64,000 nt of DNA from Sacculina carcini (GCA_916048095.2 OU696574.1:6359587-6423586); one strand, 5' to 3'; numbered from the stretch's first letter, positions 35,077 through 46,935 are shown. The notes: a model not told the origin generated them from the letters alone. Made by a program: numbers and translations.

Positions 35077-36561
35077 TGATAATTAGGGCGACTTTTTGTT
35101 GCAAATGAATCTTTTTCATCATAGACTCTGTTCATCCTGAGAAGCACAAAAATCAATATTTTATTGATCTGAGGTACATATTAAAAAGGTTATAAATGCA
35201 ACTTTTTGTTTTAGCGCAACTTTTGCAACTTTCTCATTTTTGAGAGCAACAATTTGGATTTAGGACAATTTTTGAACTTTTAGAACAATGATTCCACACT
35301 ATCAGGAAACATTTTCAGTCGTGAAGTTGTACAATGCAGCAAATGTTCATGTATTGTCAAGATAAACTGAATAATCATGTATCTGGAGGACGTGTGAACA
35401 TTGTATTCGTGTATGGTGCTAGACATTCTGCGTATGCACGCGCACATTCACATAATATACATTCGATAATAAAATCTTGACATATCACTCTGATATAGAC
35501 AGGTGCATTTGGGCAATAAAATTAAACTTTATTTTTATACTTTTCGAGCAACCTTAGAACAACTAGTTAGATGAACAACACTTGAATATAATTACCGCAT
35601 AATCAGATGATGTTTTATCTGCAAAATCCATTTAGACCTTGGAACATTTAAGAATATTAACATCGAGTGAGTCTTCCAAAATACATTGTCGATTTCAATG
35701 TCACTACCAGGCATCAGTGCGACAGACTCGACAGACTAGACAAGCATGTGAAACACCAGCATAAGTAGAATAAAAAACGTGAAACCCCCAAAATGTAATA
35801 TTCAGTAGTGATTTAGGTGTTTAAATTTTATTACTCTATTATTTAAAATTGGTGGTATTTTAGCGAAACATTGAGCTCAACCAGTGGCGGCGCCAAGAGG
35901 GGGCTTGGGGGCTTCAGCCCCCCCCCCCCCCCAAATATATTTCAAGCCCCCCCTAAGCCCCCCAACAATCATAATCATGGACATTACATAATATTATACT
36001 AAGGAACTGGGGCACACTGATTCAGTCCTCGAATTTGAACCAAACTTACAGGACTTCATATGCAGTGTTAAGCAATTTTAATGTCCATGGTTATGATTTT
36101 GGGGGGTGGGGGCTTAGGGGGGGCTTGACATAGTAAGCGTTCGAGTGTAGCTCTTGATGATTCGCCAAGCCCCCTCAACTTTTTCCTTAGCCCCTCTCAG
36201 CCGACACATTGGAAAAATCCTGGTGCCGCCACTGAGCTCAACTTATTAGCGCAACTATTTGCGATTTTTAGCGTAACCAAATGTCACCCTTGTCGCCAGC
36301 GAGGTGACAGTTGAAGCTCATGAAGCATGCATTCCTAGAACATCTGCCAATGCTAAAATCCGCGAATATATTGTACGAGTCGTAGTAATAGTTATGTAAT
36401 GTAAAAATTCAAAAGTTTCTCACAACAAGTTTATTCCTCATAATTAAGTGATTTTCACTATCCGTTTACGGGGGTTAAGTGAATTTTTTTGCAGAATTTT
36501 AAGTGCAACTTTTTAGCGCAACTTTTCTTGGTTTTTAGTGCACCAAAAGGTCACCCTACTG
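35077..36561. mobile_element. Candidate non-autonomous TIR transposon
   Basis: The left end attagggcgactttttgttgc and the right end read in reverse (agtagggtgaccttttggtg) match at about 18 of 22 positions. A short gata repeat flanks both. Inner copies of the aactttttagcgcaactttt theme occur near 35,195, 36,240 and 36,510, suggesting rearranged or nested ends. No transposase. A hAT-type MITE is nested inside. Confidence 0.4.
35882..36234. mobile_element. hAT-type MITE
   Basis: 353 bp with 8-bp TSDs agctcaac (35874-35881 and 36235-36242) and TIRs CAGTGGCGGCGCCA / TGGTGCCGCCACTG. Inside are a long C-run (about 35,920) and a second inverted pair around catggacatta / taatgtccatg. Non-coding. The 8-bp TSD and CAGTG ends fit the hAT superfamily. 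Confidence 0.85.
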
Positions 36562-36649
36562 ATAATATATCATAATGAGCACAAACAAGAAATCATCAAT
36601 AGCTCTGTGATGAAGTAAGCCTTTCATATTACCTGAAGCTATTGCTTAT

Positions 36650-36860
36650 CATTATTATTATATTATTTATTATTATTAATATTAATTGGTGTTTTAAGCG
36701 CGCCATACTATATGACACGTCCCGCTGTCAAGCAATCTACAGCGGTGCATCCCAGTAAACTCAAGCGGGTATTAAAATTCGCGCGCGAGTCAGGATTGGA
36801 ACCGCGAGCCTCTGACACAATATTTCAGCGCCTTAGCCACTGAACTACTCGAGAGCTGAA
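36650..36860 (-). mobile_element. tRNA-derived SINE
   Basis: The minus-strand head at about 36785-36858 has an A box (tagttcagtggctaaggcgc) and a B box (ggttccaatcc, 36793-36803). A ~100-bp body follows, and the 3' end reads gcgcgcttaaaacaccaatt with an (ATT/ATA)n tail at 36,640-36,680. The head could drive RNA polymerase III transcription. The tail resembles LINE-type ends, so mobilisation by a LINE is likely. Confidence 0.65.
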
Positions 36861-37358
36861 ATTATTTCTGTGATATATTGTCGCTAATGAGTTTCAAGCA
36901 TCACTAATATAAATATTTAATAATCAACAACCTTATTTTAAACAATCAATTTTGACGAACAGCGAAACACTAGCAGCTACAAAGCTAAACAGTTAAACAG
37001 TGCCCACCTCTGTTGATTTATAACTAGGATGGTATGCAAGTATATATAAGACATATTTAACGAAGCGAAGACCACATGAGAAACGAGCGGATGCGCATAT
37101 TTTACTGAACCAATAAACAGAACAAAACCTCTGACCTCAGCAAAATGTCCCGGATGATGATATGCAGAATCATCCGAGTGATGAACACAAAATGGCTGCG
37201 CAAATCACACTTGACACAAAATCTGACAAATTCGCACTTCACTCTAAACCACACTGAAGTGAAAATCACTAAACACGTAAAATATCGCCAAGAATACCAC
37301 GCGAGAAAACACTAAACACTTGAGAACACTAACCACGTGCGCTCGGTACCCGACCAAT
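36861..37358. other. Unassigned DNA
   Basis: No frame or recognisable element. AT-rich, with short CA and ACACT runs near 37,240-37,340. Confidence 0.5.
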
Positions 37359-37897
37359 GCCACCTAGACTACAGACTTCTGGAGAAGTTTATTGAGTATG
37401 ATAAATTGTGCATTGTTGGACACCAGAGCGTAATAGATAGGTTTCATGCACTAAAACAACTGAGTGATTGCGGTGTTATGCTTGTTTCCGTGTAATGTTC
37501 TCAGCATCTTAATTTACAATTAATTACAGAAAAATTGTGTGCGCCGCTGTAAATGTTCTTCTGAATAATAGTTGTTGTGGCTGAAATTCATCTACGATTG
37601 ATTAGCAAGAAAATGAAGCGAAAACGTTCCACATTGTCTCGTGTATGGTCGTTGCATGCGTGTGCTGTGACTGTTTTATACCTGTGTGGTGTTACAATAT
37701 ATTCAGTTATCGCATTTACAATTGTATTTGAAGCATTTCATGTTGGTCACATGATTTTCAAACATAATTGAGCCGGAATGCAAGTCAAACACCCGCACTA
37801 ACACAAGTTCTAATAGCAACGCGTATCGCCCGTACGTGTGAAGCGCCGGCAATCGATAAAGTCATACTTTGGTGAACGGGCCTGTAGTCTAGGTGGC
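37359..37897. mobile_element. Short TIR element, unclassified
   Basis: Perfect 16-bp inverted ends gccacctagactacag (37359-37374) and its complement (37882-37897) enclose 507 bp. No clear TSD. A 64-codon frame at 37577-37771 with one hydrophobic run lies inside and is probably chance. Confidence 0.5.
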
Positions 37898-37994
37898 GTA
37901 ACCACACCCGACCTAACTTATTATTATTTCTTCTTTATTCGATTTATTCTTTATTTTCTGTATCAAACACCCAACTTCTTTTCAAATTTTTAAA

Positions 37995-38085
37995 TATACA
38001 CACCTGGCAGGTTTCGAACCGGAGTCCTCCCGTCTCCAAGCCAGCGTTTGCAGAGTTCGGCCACAGCAGAGCCTTTCGGGTAATG
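37995..38085 (-). mobile_element. tRNA-like SINE head or decayed tRNA
   Basis: The minus strand has a B box (ggttcgaaacc near 38,009-38,020) and a plausible A-box region (tgtggccgaactctgc). The cloverleaf stems do not close well, so it is not a working tRNA gene. No SINE tail is evident. Confidence 0.45.
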
Positions 38086-38146
38086 TTTAATTGGTGTATA
38101 TATAGCGCTTGCTAGTGGAAACAGCTTGTGCGCCACGCTTGTCTCC

Positions 38147-38395
38147 TTTGCGTCATATTTGTATTTAATAACGATTTTGCGTCATATTTGCTTGCGCCAC
38201 ATTTGTCTTTAATAATTATTTCGCGTCACATTTGTATTTAAAAATTATTTTAAGCTACATCTGTCTCCTGTGCGTCATAATTGTTTCTAAAAAGTATTTC
38301 ATGCCACGTTTGTCTTTAGTAATTATTTTGCGTCACATTGGTATTTAAAAAAATTTCGCGTCGCATTTGTTTTATTTGCGCCATAGTATAGAGTC
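38147..38395. repeat. Degenerate ~29-bp minisatellite
   Basis: About eight diverged units with the theme gcgtcacatttgtctttaat. Half-units (gcgccac, gcgtcat) alternate with ttaataattatt spacers. Confidence 0.75.
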
Positions 38396-38510
38396 GCTAA
38401 TAACCATTCCTTCTATACCTTACCCTTTACCGATCGTAATGTACCAAGATTAATCCAAAATTAATTTAGCACGTTAAAGTTTGAATTGATTACTTTTTTA
38501 TTGGTATAGA

Positions 38511-38866
38511 TGTAACGGTAATAATATGTTGAGATTTTGATCTTCGTTCGGCTGATCGTGATGTCTTGATAGTTCCTCTTGATGTTGTGTTCCGCGATAA
38601 CAAGTAATAGTCACCCAGTCGAAGTTTAATTGTATATTTTCAGCAACCAGTCAATCAACTACCTTACAGCTATTCTTAAATCTTAATGAATTAATGACGG
38701 CTTGCCTGAGTGAGTGGTGAGTCCTACCTCGCTCGTCACAAGTCAAACTAAACCAAGCCAACCCAGCCACCAAGCCCAGCCCAGCCACCAAGCCCAGCCC
38801 AGCCACCAAGCCCAGCCCAAGCACCGCCCCTATTATTTGTAAACCCCGGTTTATATACCTACGATC
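38511..38866 (-). repeat. Left LTR, outer part
   Basis: Starts TGTAACGG. Contains a 21-bp tandem repeat (agccaccaagcccagcccagc-type, about three units at 38763-38815) that is single in the right LTR. Confidence 0.85.
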
Positions 38867-39422
38867 CATAGACTCCTTTAAGGAAGGACTGGAACGTCCC
38901 CTGCTCGGGGTTTTTAACTTGAGTCTGAAAGGTTAACTTGAGTCATTGATAAAATGACTTTTAGAAGAGCTAGAAACACGTTCTATGGGTCAAAATGGGG
39001 GATTTTTAGGACGCTGAGTTCAATAGTAACATTTTCAACACCACTTGGGGTCATCTCCAAGGTCAAAAGGTCATATTTCAAGATCAAATTTGTGAATTTT
39101 GATCATTTTTGCTCGTTTTTTGTGTGTAACTCATAAATGGTGAGAGATGGATGATTATAATAAGAGGCAAGTCTGTAGAGCTGTTCAAATTTAATATATA
39201 TTGTCAAATATTATATTACTCAAACATTCCAAACAAGCCCTAAAACAATGAAACACTAAAACAAGAAATAAAGAACGGTACCTATTTCTCATAACAACAA
39301 AACTCAAAGACATTAACATTTGATTAGATGAACATCGTTAGATGGAGAGCTTTTCTTGTCTCCTGAGGCATCCCACAACCTTTTCTTTGTCACTTACATT
39401 GAGGACGTGATCTTTCAATAGA

Positions 39423-39662
39423 ATGTTAGCTAAAGTCGTACATGCTGCATTATTAGTAGCTAAATGTGCATCTACAAAAGATGAGCGAAGTGAACTCATT
39501 GACGAGATCGCTCCTCAAGACACTCGGGAGCTCTTGAGGTTTGCTTATAACTTTAAGCATAAAGTTGTATATTTGGCTGGATATCTTGTTCATAAATATG
39601 GTAATAGCACTAGTATGGAGGATATCATGGGTAATGAAGATGGTAACGAGGTGTCATCTGAG
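39423..39662 (+). pseudogene. Possible transposase C-terminal fragment in the foldback arm
   Basis: An open frame running from the left arm into the loop: MLAKVVHAALLVAKC, IAPQDTRELLRFAYNF, VVYLAGYLVHKYG. The VVYLAGYLVHK wording recalls the C-terminal part of several transposases (P/THAP9-like and others). I cannot assign it. Most of it is present again, inverted, in the right arm, so the arms appear to have been built from the 3' end of a coding element. The frame beyond 39662 enters the nested LTR. Confidence 0.35.
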
Positions 39663-40114
39663 TGTAACGGTAGTGATAATAATAATATGTTGTTATGCTG
39701 ATCTTCGTTCGGCTGATCGTGATGTCTTGATAGTTCCTCTTGATGTTGTGTTCCGCGATAACAAGTAATAGTCACCCAGTCGAAGTTGAATTGTGTATTC
39801 AGGGCAACCATTCAAATCTACTCTTAACACTTAATAAAGTGCTGAACCTAATGCTCTAATGACGACTTAATAATGGTGAGTCCTACATCGCACGTCGACA
39901 GTCCAACCAAACCAAACCAACTGACCCACCAACAAGCACAGTCAAAGTACCCCCCAAGCCAAGCCTCCAGCCCCCATTCTTAGTAAACCCCGGGTTATAT
40001 ACCTACGACCACACGTCGTTGGCACCATATTCCGCAATCAATGCCAGCTGGCCAAACAGCTCGAACTACACAACCGGGACACAAGCTATTTCTAAACGCG
40101 ATCTGACAGTACAC
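39663..40114 (-). repeat. Partial LTR nested in the transposon loop
   Basis: Starts TGTAACGGTAGTG and matches the surrounding LTR family up to gatctgacagtacac, where it stops. The last third of the LTR is missing. It is more diverged than the two main LTRs. Fossil. Confidence 0.8.
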
Positions 40115-40821
40115 TATCACGGCTTAAAGTTATAAGCAAACCTCAAGAGCTCCCGAGTGTCTTGAGGAGCGATCTCGTCAATGAGTTCACTTCGCTCATC
40201 TTTTGTAGATGCACCTTTAGCTACTAATAATGCAGCATGTACGACTTTAGCTAACATTCTATTGAAAGCTCACGTCCTCAATGTAAGTGACAAAGAAAAG
40301 GCTGTGGGATGCCTCAGGAGGCAAGATGAGCTCTCCATCTAGCGATGTTCATCTAGTCAAATGTTAATGTCTTTGAGTTTTGTTGTTATGAGAAATAGGT
40401 ACCGTTCTCTATTTATTGTTTTAGTGTTTCATTGTTTTAGGGCTTGTTTGGAATGTTTGAGTAATACAATATTTGAAAATATATATTAAATTTGAACAGC
40501 TCTACAGACTTGCCTCTTATTATAATCATCCATCTCTCACCATTTATGAGTTACACACAAAAAAACGAGCAAAATGATCAAAATTTACAAATTTGACCTT
40601 GAATTATGACCTTTTGACCTCGGAGATGACCCCAAGTGGTGTTTAAAATGTTACTATTGAACTCAGCGTCCTCAAAAACCCCCATTTTGACCCATAGAAC
40701 GTGTTTCTAGTTCTTCTAGAAATCATTTTATTAATGACTCAAGTTAATCTTTCAGACTCAAGTTAAAAACCCCGAGGTCGTGACGTTCCAGTCCTTCCTT
40801 AAAGGAGTCTCTGCTACGAAC

Positions 40822-41179
40822 ACATGTCGTTGGCACCATATGCCACAAGCAATGCCAACTGGTCAAACCGCTAGAACTACACATCCGGGACACAAGCTAT
40901 TTCTAAACGCGATCTGACAGTACACAGGCGTGTTGCCTCGAGATGATCAGCCAAGTCAGACGTACAAAAAAGGGTCATTAATTACTGTCACCCATACTCC
41001 ACTCATGCCAAACATACCAGGCGCCGTGTAATACTGGCGTCGCTCTAACACATAAATTAGCCTAACGACAGCTGCACAAGCAAGCCGCGAAATAACGCGA
41101 AAGTAAACTGAGAAAGAGAGAGAAAGAAAACTGAGTAAACTGACAGATAGAAAACTGGTCTGATTATAACTTTGTTATA
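40822..41179 (-). repeat. Left LTR, inner part
   Basis: Resumes at acatgtcg and ends aactttgttata, parallel to 44466-44822 of the right LTR. Confidence 0.85.
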
Positions 41180-44119
41180 TCACAGCTGCGAGGTCTTTTA
41201 AACGAATGTGAACACTAGACACAATCACGGCCATCAAAGCCAACGCCTCTACTGAATCGTGATAGTTGCAATTATAGCAGACTGCCAGTCATTATTTGCA
41301 GAGTTTCCACTTCAGGGTAGGACTGAGGCATAATTCTGATCAGTGATTATACAGCGCCATTTCTCACCATACACACATACTACACAAGTATGTGCATACG
41401 GCATTGTGCGTCTGTAATAATCAACTGTCACATCGAGTCGACAGGGCCGTGCATAACACACACAGGAACGTCCTGTGTCATCAGCCAATTACTGGTGAAT
41501 TCTGGCACATTAACTGTCCTTTTTCGATGTTGGCCTCATCCCAATAGTTTTTTGGTATCCCTGCCGCATTAATAACTGACAGCTCCAGCATCCATTATTA
41601 GCCAAAAATACTCGACAGCTTTATCAAAAGTGAGGTTTTAAAATTATTCAGACCAGTTATCTTTACATTTTCATTAGAAATTATTAGCTAGAATCCTCAA
41701 CTAGTCATAACGACCCATTTCACCTACGTTTTCGAGTGTGTATATCAAAGTACTTAAACAATGAACAATTATACAATGAAATATAATTCTAGATTAGCGC
41801 ATGTCTATGTCTATCGCATAAATTAATCGCAACTAACGCATAAACTTAAAATCTAGAACAATACGAATCTATATCTCACAAATATACATGAGAAACTAAC
41901 TTAGTTGTAAATAACACACGGTTATGGACATAAGGTTACGGATATCTGACTACAAAAATTAACAATTATATCTAAATAGCTCTACTCATTATACATATAA
42001 AATGAGCGATATATCGTGTTAATAAAACCATTTATCGCCGACCACGAACGCGTCCACGGCTCGATCCAAGCCGGCGGTGTTGAATCACATTAAGCAGAAG
42101 ACGTATACCGGCGGGGTATACTGTGTCGACTCGTAGTCCACGCGCTGCTCCACCAGTCATCCAGCTGCTGTCGTCGTCGTGCGCAAACACCTGCAGCACT
42201 TCGTTGTGAATCTCGTTGATAAATATTCGGCCGTCTTCCATGATTACTCGTCCCCATCTCTATCGCAGTTGTCTTTCAGGTTGATTGGTGAACCGCTGGT
42301 GTTGTCTCGGTTCGTGTTGATGATGATTTCGGCAATGACTTATCTCAGTCCGCTATTTGTTTTCGTTTTCGTTGTTAGTAGACGGCTCAGTTCAGCACAC
42401 GGTTGATCAGGGAGTTCAGCACACTGTTGACTCAATCTCGCCTCTTCAGACCGAAAAACGGACAATTCTCGCCAGTGACTCATTGTTCTGTGTCGGTGTG
42501 GTAGCAGGATTGAGACAGGAAATTGAATGAAAAACGCTTGCAATGTCCACTTGGAAATACGAAACTAATTTACCACGAGGAAGGAAAACAGGGGCTGCAT
42601 CCGTGAGAAAAATATAGACAATTAATAGGAAACAATTAATAGGATACAATTAATAGGAGCAATATCCAGAGCCGTTTTACTTCCAATCATTATGAAATAT
42701 TATTTCATTTATAATTAACCCCAATATCAATTTATAATTAAGTTGTCATATATTTATCTAGTTTTAAAATATATATTTTTGACACTTACATATTAATGTT
42801 GTTTCGTCTTGTAACTTTGAGTTCACACATACTTCTGCGTATATTCTCCATGATAATTACAATTTACTCTATTGGTCGTTAATTGAGGTCGTAGCATACT
42901 TCTGTGTATGCCTCCAGTTTCAACTAACCGACTTAGTCAACAAAGTAATTGCTTCAATAACTCCGCTTGTTCATTAAGTAGCATGTTAAATGCTTTCAAT
43001 CTAATGTCTTGTGTATTTTCACAGTTAGACGGTTGACACAAGCCTCTTCTCTTGACACCATGTGTGCCTCGTACATTATCTTGTTTCTCAATATTGAACG
43101 CATTCATATATCCATCAGTGAAGTCTATGGAACTTTCCTCGTTATCCGTTTAGTATTTTATAACACCTCTTACACTCTCATTTTCTGGTATGAGATCCAC
43201 GGTGTCTACACCAACATCTACTTGATCTGGTCATTTAGTCATATAGTCATCAGTCATTTAGTTATTTAGTCATCATTCATTTATTTATTTAGTCATCATC
43301 CGCATATCGTGCCCTGACGTTCCAATGCATCTTATATGCGTTGCTACACATACTTTTAATGTATGTTCTCAAATATCTGTCACTTTTGACAGATATTTTT
43401 ACATTTCATTTCAAACATTTCAACATCTCGTCCTGATAAAAACAGTATTTGTCAGTGATTGTCTTCTCATATTCCTCAGTCGTATATAGTACATGGTTTG
43501 ACATTAAAATTAAAATATCAAAGTGCAATTGTACACCAGAATACTTATACAAATCCCAGCCCACCATCCGACTGTCCTTTAATTTCGTGTCCTCTAATAA
43601 AATATTTAGTCTCAAAATTCACAAAACTCACCGATAGTTTAATTAGTGCGTTATACTAGTCAGACGCATCCTACAAGACATGCAACTTAGTTTCTTCACG
43701 TAATATTTCGATATTATTCATACATCACACCCAGCTTCTAATATATTGATTAGATTTCCTCCTATATTTACATAACACATTGATGTATAATTTTTCAACA
43801 TTAGCAGCAACATTACTTCTGGGCTCTGCTTTCTGAAACACATACTGACTTTATTCAATAGTGGTTTTCGTTAATTTTTTCATACTTGTTCTTACGGAAT
43901 TTTCTTATCTATATTTGCTGCGGTTGTACCATTAACTATAATACCTATGGTTAATATACATACTTCATCCATATATATTTCTTATATTTCCTAATTTTAT
44001 TCTGAGTAAGGCTCTGGATACTGACAAGGCTTAAGGAAAATTGAGATACCACTCACCTCACAATTTTGAGCCACCGGTGGAAGTGACAGAGTTTCGACTA
44101 TGCCGAGAAGTTAACCACA
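41180..44119. other. Interior of the LTR derivative, no recognisable coding
   Basis: Scattered minus-strand frames of at most about 70 codons (for example 42032-42241 and 42340-42649) carry no Gag, protease, RT or integrase wording. A 14-bp triple repeat (aattaataggaaac-type) lies at about 42,617-42,660. Degenerate tcatttagt repeats lie near 43,220-43,300. Confidence 0.6.
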
Positions 44120-44146
44120 ATTAAAGATCCGGGTCACGGCACCAAA
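44120..44146 (-). other. Primer-binding site
   Basis: The minus strand reads TTTGGTGCCGTGACCCGGAT directly after the LTR end TACTGTTACA. Confidence 0.65.
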
Positions 44147-44822
44147 TGTAACAGTAGTGATATGTTGAGATGTTGATCTTCGTTCGGCTGATCGTGATGT
44201 CTTGATAGTTCCTCTTGATATTGTGTTCCGCGATAACAAGTAATAGTCACCCAGTCGAAGTTTAATTGTATATTTTCAGCAACCAGTCAATCAACTACTT
44301 TCAGCTATTCTTAAATCTTAATGAATTAATGACGGCTTGCCTGAGTGAGTGGTGAGTCCTACCTCGCACGTCACAAGTCAAACTAAACCAAGCCAACCCA
44401 GCCACCAAGCACAGCCCAAGCATCGCCCCTATTCTTAGTATACCCCGGTTTATATACCTACGAACACATGTCGTTGACACCATATACCACAAGCAATGCC
44501 AACTGGCCAAACCGCTAGAACTACACATCCGGGACACAAGCTACTTCTAAACGCGATCTGACAGTACACAGGCGTGTTGCCTCGAGATGATCAGCCAAGT
44601 CAGACGTACAAAAAGGGTCATAAATTACTGTCACACATACTTCACACGTGCCAAACATATCATGCGCCGTGTACTACTGGCGTCGCCCTAAAACATAAAT
44701 TAGCCTAACGACAGCTTCACAAGCAGGCCGCGAAAGAACACGAAAGTAAACTGAGAAAGAGAGAGAAAGAAAACTGAGTAAACTGATAGATATAAAACTG
44801 GTCTGATTATAACTTTGTTATA
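44147..44822 (-). repeat. Right LTR of the LTR derivative
   Basis: 676 bp, the only uninterrupted LTR of this family in the window. It starts TGTAACAGTAGTG and ends aactttgttata on the plus strand. Confidence 0.85.
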
Positions 44823-45060
44823 ATAGATCAGTGTTTGTATATGTAAATAATTTTGAACACTTGATTGCTAAATGCTTGTCGATATATTTTTTCAAACATA
44901 TTCTTAGGTATAATCATTCGCAAATTAATTTTTTGGTTAGTGATTTCATCACGTGTTGATTTGATATATTTACATCGCGAGGTGTCTTACCGGTTGATGT
45001 ACAGGTTCTTATACTATACTCGGTAAAGATCAGTCTGAATATATCGTACGTCTGATATAT

Positions 45061-45497
45061 CGAGTCTCCATCCCTCCGCCCGTATTTCACATCCCCTGCA
45101 ATATCCTAGAGTGTTGTGTGAATCTACCTTGTCATTATTTGTCCCTCGTTTCTATAATTCACTTCTATCTTATATCCGATATCTCATATCCGTATATCTC
45201 CCTCTTTTTCCTCTTTCACTACATCACTGTGCACATACTTATTCTTTAAATATTTTAATTGCACATTGTCTTACACCCGATGCTAAATTTAGCCTCTCAA
45301 AGTGAACATTCATCTTTTGCTTGTTTTTGCTTTCACATATTGTTGTACCCTGTAATCAATTTTTCTATCTCCGATATCTACCTGATTATCTTTGTACTGA
45401 GAATTTGAGTTAATTTCTTATTTGTCCTGTGTGTGTATTCTCATGATTATTTATTGCGCTATGTGGTTGTCTCATATTGCGTCGACGTGTAGCTGTT
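45061..45497 (+). mobile_element. L2-like LINE 3' end
   Basis: A frame at 45111-45305 reads STLSLFVPRFYNSLLSYI and ends HCLTPDAKFSLSK plus a stop, a diverged form of the L2 C-terminus. A 3' UTR follows to ttattgcgctatgtggttg near 45,465. The 230 bp before it (44,828-45,060) are AT-rich without features. A LINE of the other family starts at 45498. Confidence 0.65.
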
Positions 45498-46935
45498 TTT
45501 TCACAGCTGAGAACCACATGTCTAAATGCACTGAATGTGCTGAAGACTGTTTCCCGCATGCGGTATGGAGCAGATCGACAGTCCCTTCTCCTACTGTACC
45601 GCTCGTTAGTCAGGTCGCGTCTCGATTACGCCAGCATTGTATATGATCTGGCTTCGGAGTCAGCAAAAAGCCGTTTAAAAGTCGTACACCACGCAGGGAT
45701 ACGCATTGCCACCGGCGCGTTTCGCACGTCACCAATCGTCAGCCTCCTTGCTGAGGCTGATGAGGCTCCGCTGGCGCTCCGTCGTCAAGAGCTGGGCATG
45801 CGTTATTCTTGCAAGCTGGCAAGCACCCATGAAAACCCCGCTTATGACGTTGTATTTTCCCAGCATGTGCCTGAGCAGCACTTTCCAGGACCTCAGTGTT
45901 CTGTGCTGTTTTGTAGCAAAATTAGGGCACTGCTGGAGTCATGCGGGATGGGTGCTAACGACGTCCTCTGACAAGAATACACGGCGGAGTCACCCTGGGA
46001 ATCGGTCACACCCGAGGTCGATGTTTCGCTAGCAGCTCTGCCGAAACACCGTACAGTGCCCAGTGTGCTTCTCTCAAACACACTGGAGCGAATTCATTCT
46101 TACGGACGGTATACTGATGTACACTGATGGGTCTAAGTCGGCCAGTGGTGTGGGTTGTGCGTTTATAAGTGGAGGTACGTGCCGCTCGAGCACGCTGCCA
46201 CCGAGCGCTTCCATTTACACGGCTGAACTGTACGCTATCCTGCTGGCCCTGGCTTTTATTCGCTCATCTTCATTTTCATGGTTTTTAGTTCTATCCGACT
46301 CCCTTAGTGCTTTAACTTCATTATCATCTTTCTCCTTACATCCTCTTATACAGATGATTTGTATCTCTCTTGATATCATCCACCACCAGGACAAGCGTGT
46401 AAAGTTCTGCTGGATTCCGGCCCATATTGGTATTTCGGGCAACGAGCGAGCTGACAGAGCCGCAAAAAGAGCTGCTGAACGAGACTTTTATTCATTTTAT
46501 TTTAACTTACCCATTCCGTATTCGGACTTTTATCCTATTATACATCGTTTTATCCGTTCTCGCTGGCAGCTCTCATGGGACGAATGTGGTTCTAACAAAT
46601 TAAAAGCAGTGAAGCCCGAAATCGGACATTGGGTGTGCTCTTGTCGCCGGAAGAGGTCCGAGGAAGTGGCGCTCTGTCGTCTACGTGTGGGTCACACGTA
46701 CGACACGCATCGCCATCTTCTACTCGGACAACCTGAACCCACGTGCAGCGCATGTAATGCACGTCTCTCCGTGCAACACATCCTGGTGGAATGCCCATCA
46801 TTCTCAGAGGCGCGTCAACTTTTTTTTGGATCCGTTCGGACTATTCACGATGTTCTCGGACAGGAGCAATCGGCGGTCATTGAGGGCCGCATTTTCGAAT
46901 TTTTACGGCTTTTGCCTTTTAGAACTATTTATTGA
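45498..46935 (+). pseudogene. LINE copy C RT end, RNase H and C-terminal motif
   Basis: The first frame (45498-45971) reads LNVLKTVSRMRYGADRQS to SCGMGANDVL and ends at TGA where copy A has Arg (NDILRQEY). A second frame (46063-46935) carries the RNase H. The first catalytic block reads YTDGSKSASGVG after a small deletion near 46,115, followed by TAELYAI, LSDSLSA and HIGISGNERADRA. The end has CSACNARLSVQHILVEC and then LLPFRTIY plus a stop. RNase H probably removes the RNA strand during LINE copying. One stop and one frame change separate it from an open frame. Confidence 0.85.

Larger units (their letters stand above)
38867..40813. mobile_element. Foldback DNA transposon with ~692-bp inverted arms
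   Basis: The arms at 38867-39558 and 40122-40813 are near-identical inverted repeats, with ends CATAGACTCC and CAGAGACTCC followed by tttaagg. The 8-bp flanks ctacgatc (38859-38866) and ctacgaac (40814-40821) agree except for one base. The empty site is seen in the right LTR. An 8-bp TSD with CA ends fits hAT or P superfamilies. The loop holds a partial LTR. The arms contain a piece of coding sequence (see 39423). Confidence 0.85.
38506..44827 (-). mobile_element. LTR retrotransposon derivative with 5-bp TSD (fossil)
   Basis: TSD ataga at 38506-38510 and 44823-44827. Right LTR 44147-44822 (676 bp); left LTR 38511-38866 plus 40822-41179, split by a DNA transposon. Next to the right LTR the minus strand reads TTTGGTGCCGTGACCC, a primer-site type I associate with BEL/Pao elements. 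The ~3-kb interior shows no gag or pol wording, so the element is non-autonomous or fully decayed. Likely age moderate: the LTRs differ at a few percent of positions plus indels. Confidence 0.75.

Noticed and set aside
37577-37771. 64-codon frame with a hydrophobic run as a small membrane protein gene
   Set aside because: It lies within a short TIR element, has no homologous copy to judge conservation, and this length is expected by chance in AT-rich DNA.
37995-38085. Functional tRNA gene
   Set aside because: B box present but acceptor and anticodon stems do not close.
38651-38869. Frame with GLVAGLGLVAGL repeats
   Set aside because: It is the translation of a 21-bp tandem repeat in an LTR.
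39423-39701. Confident P-element transposase call
   Set aside because: The VVYLAGYLVHK likeness is too short and the 8-bp TSD also fits hAT; kept only as a tentative fragment.
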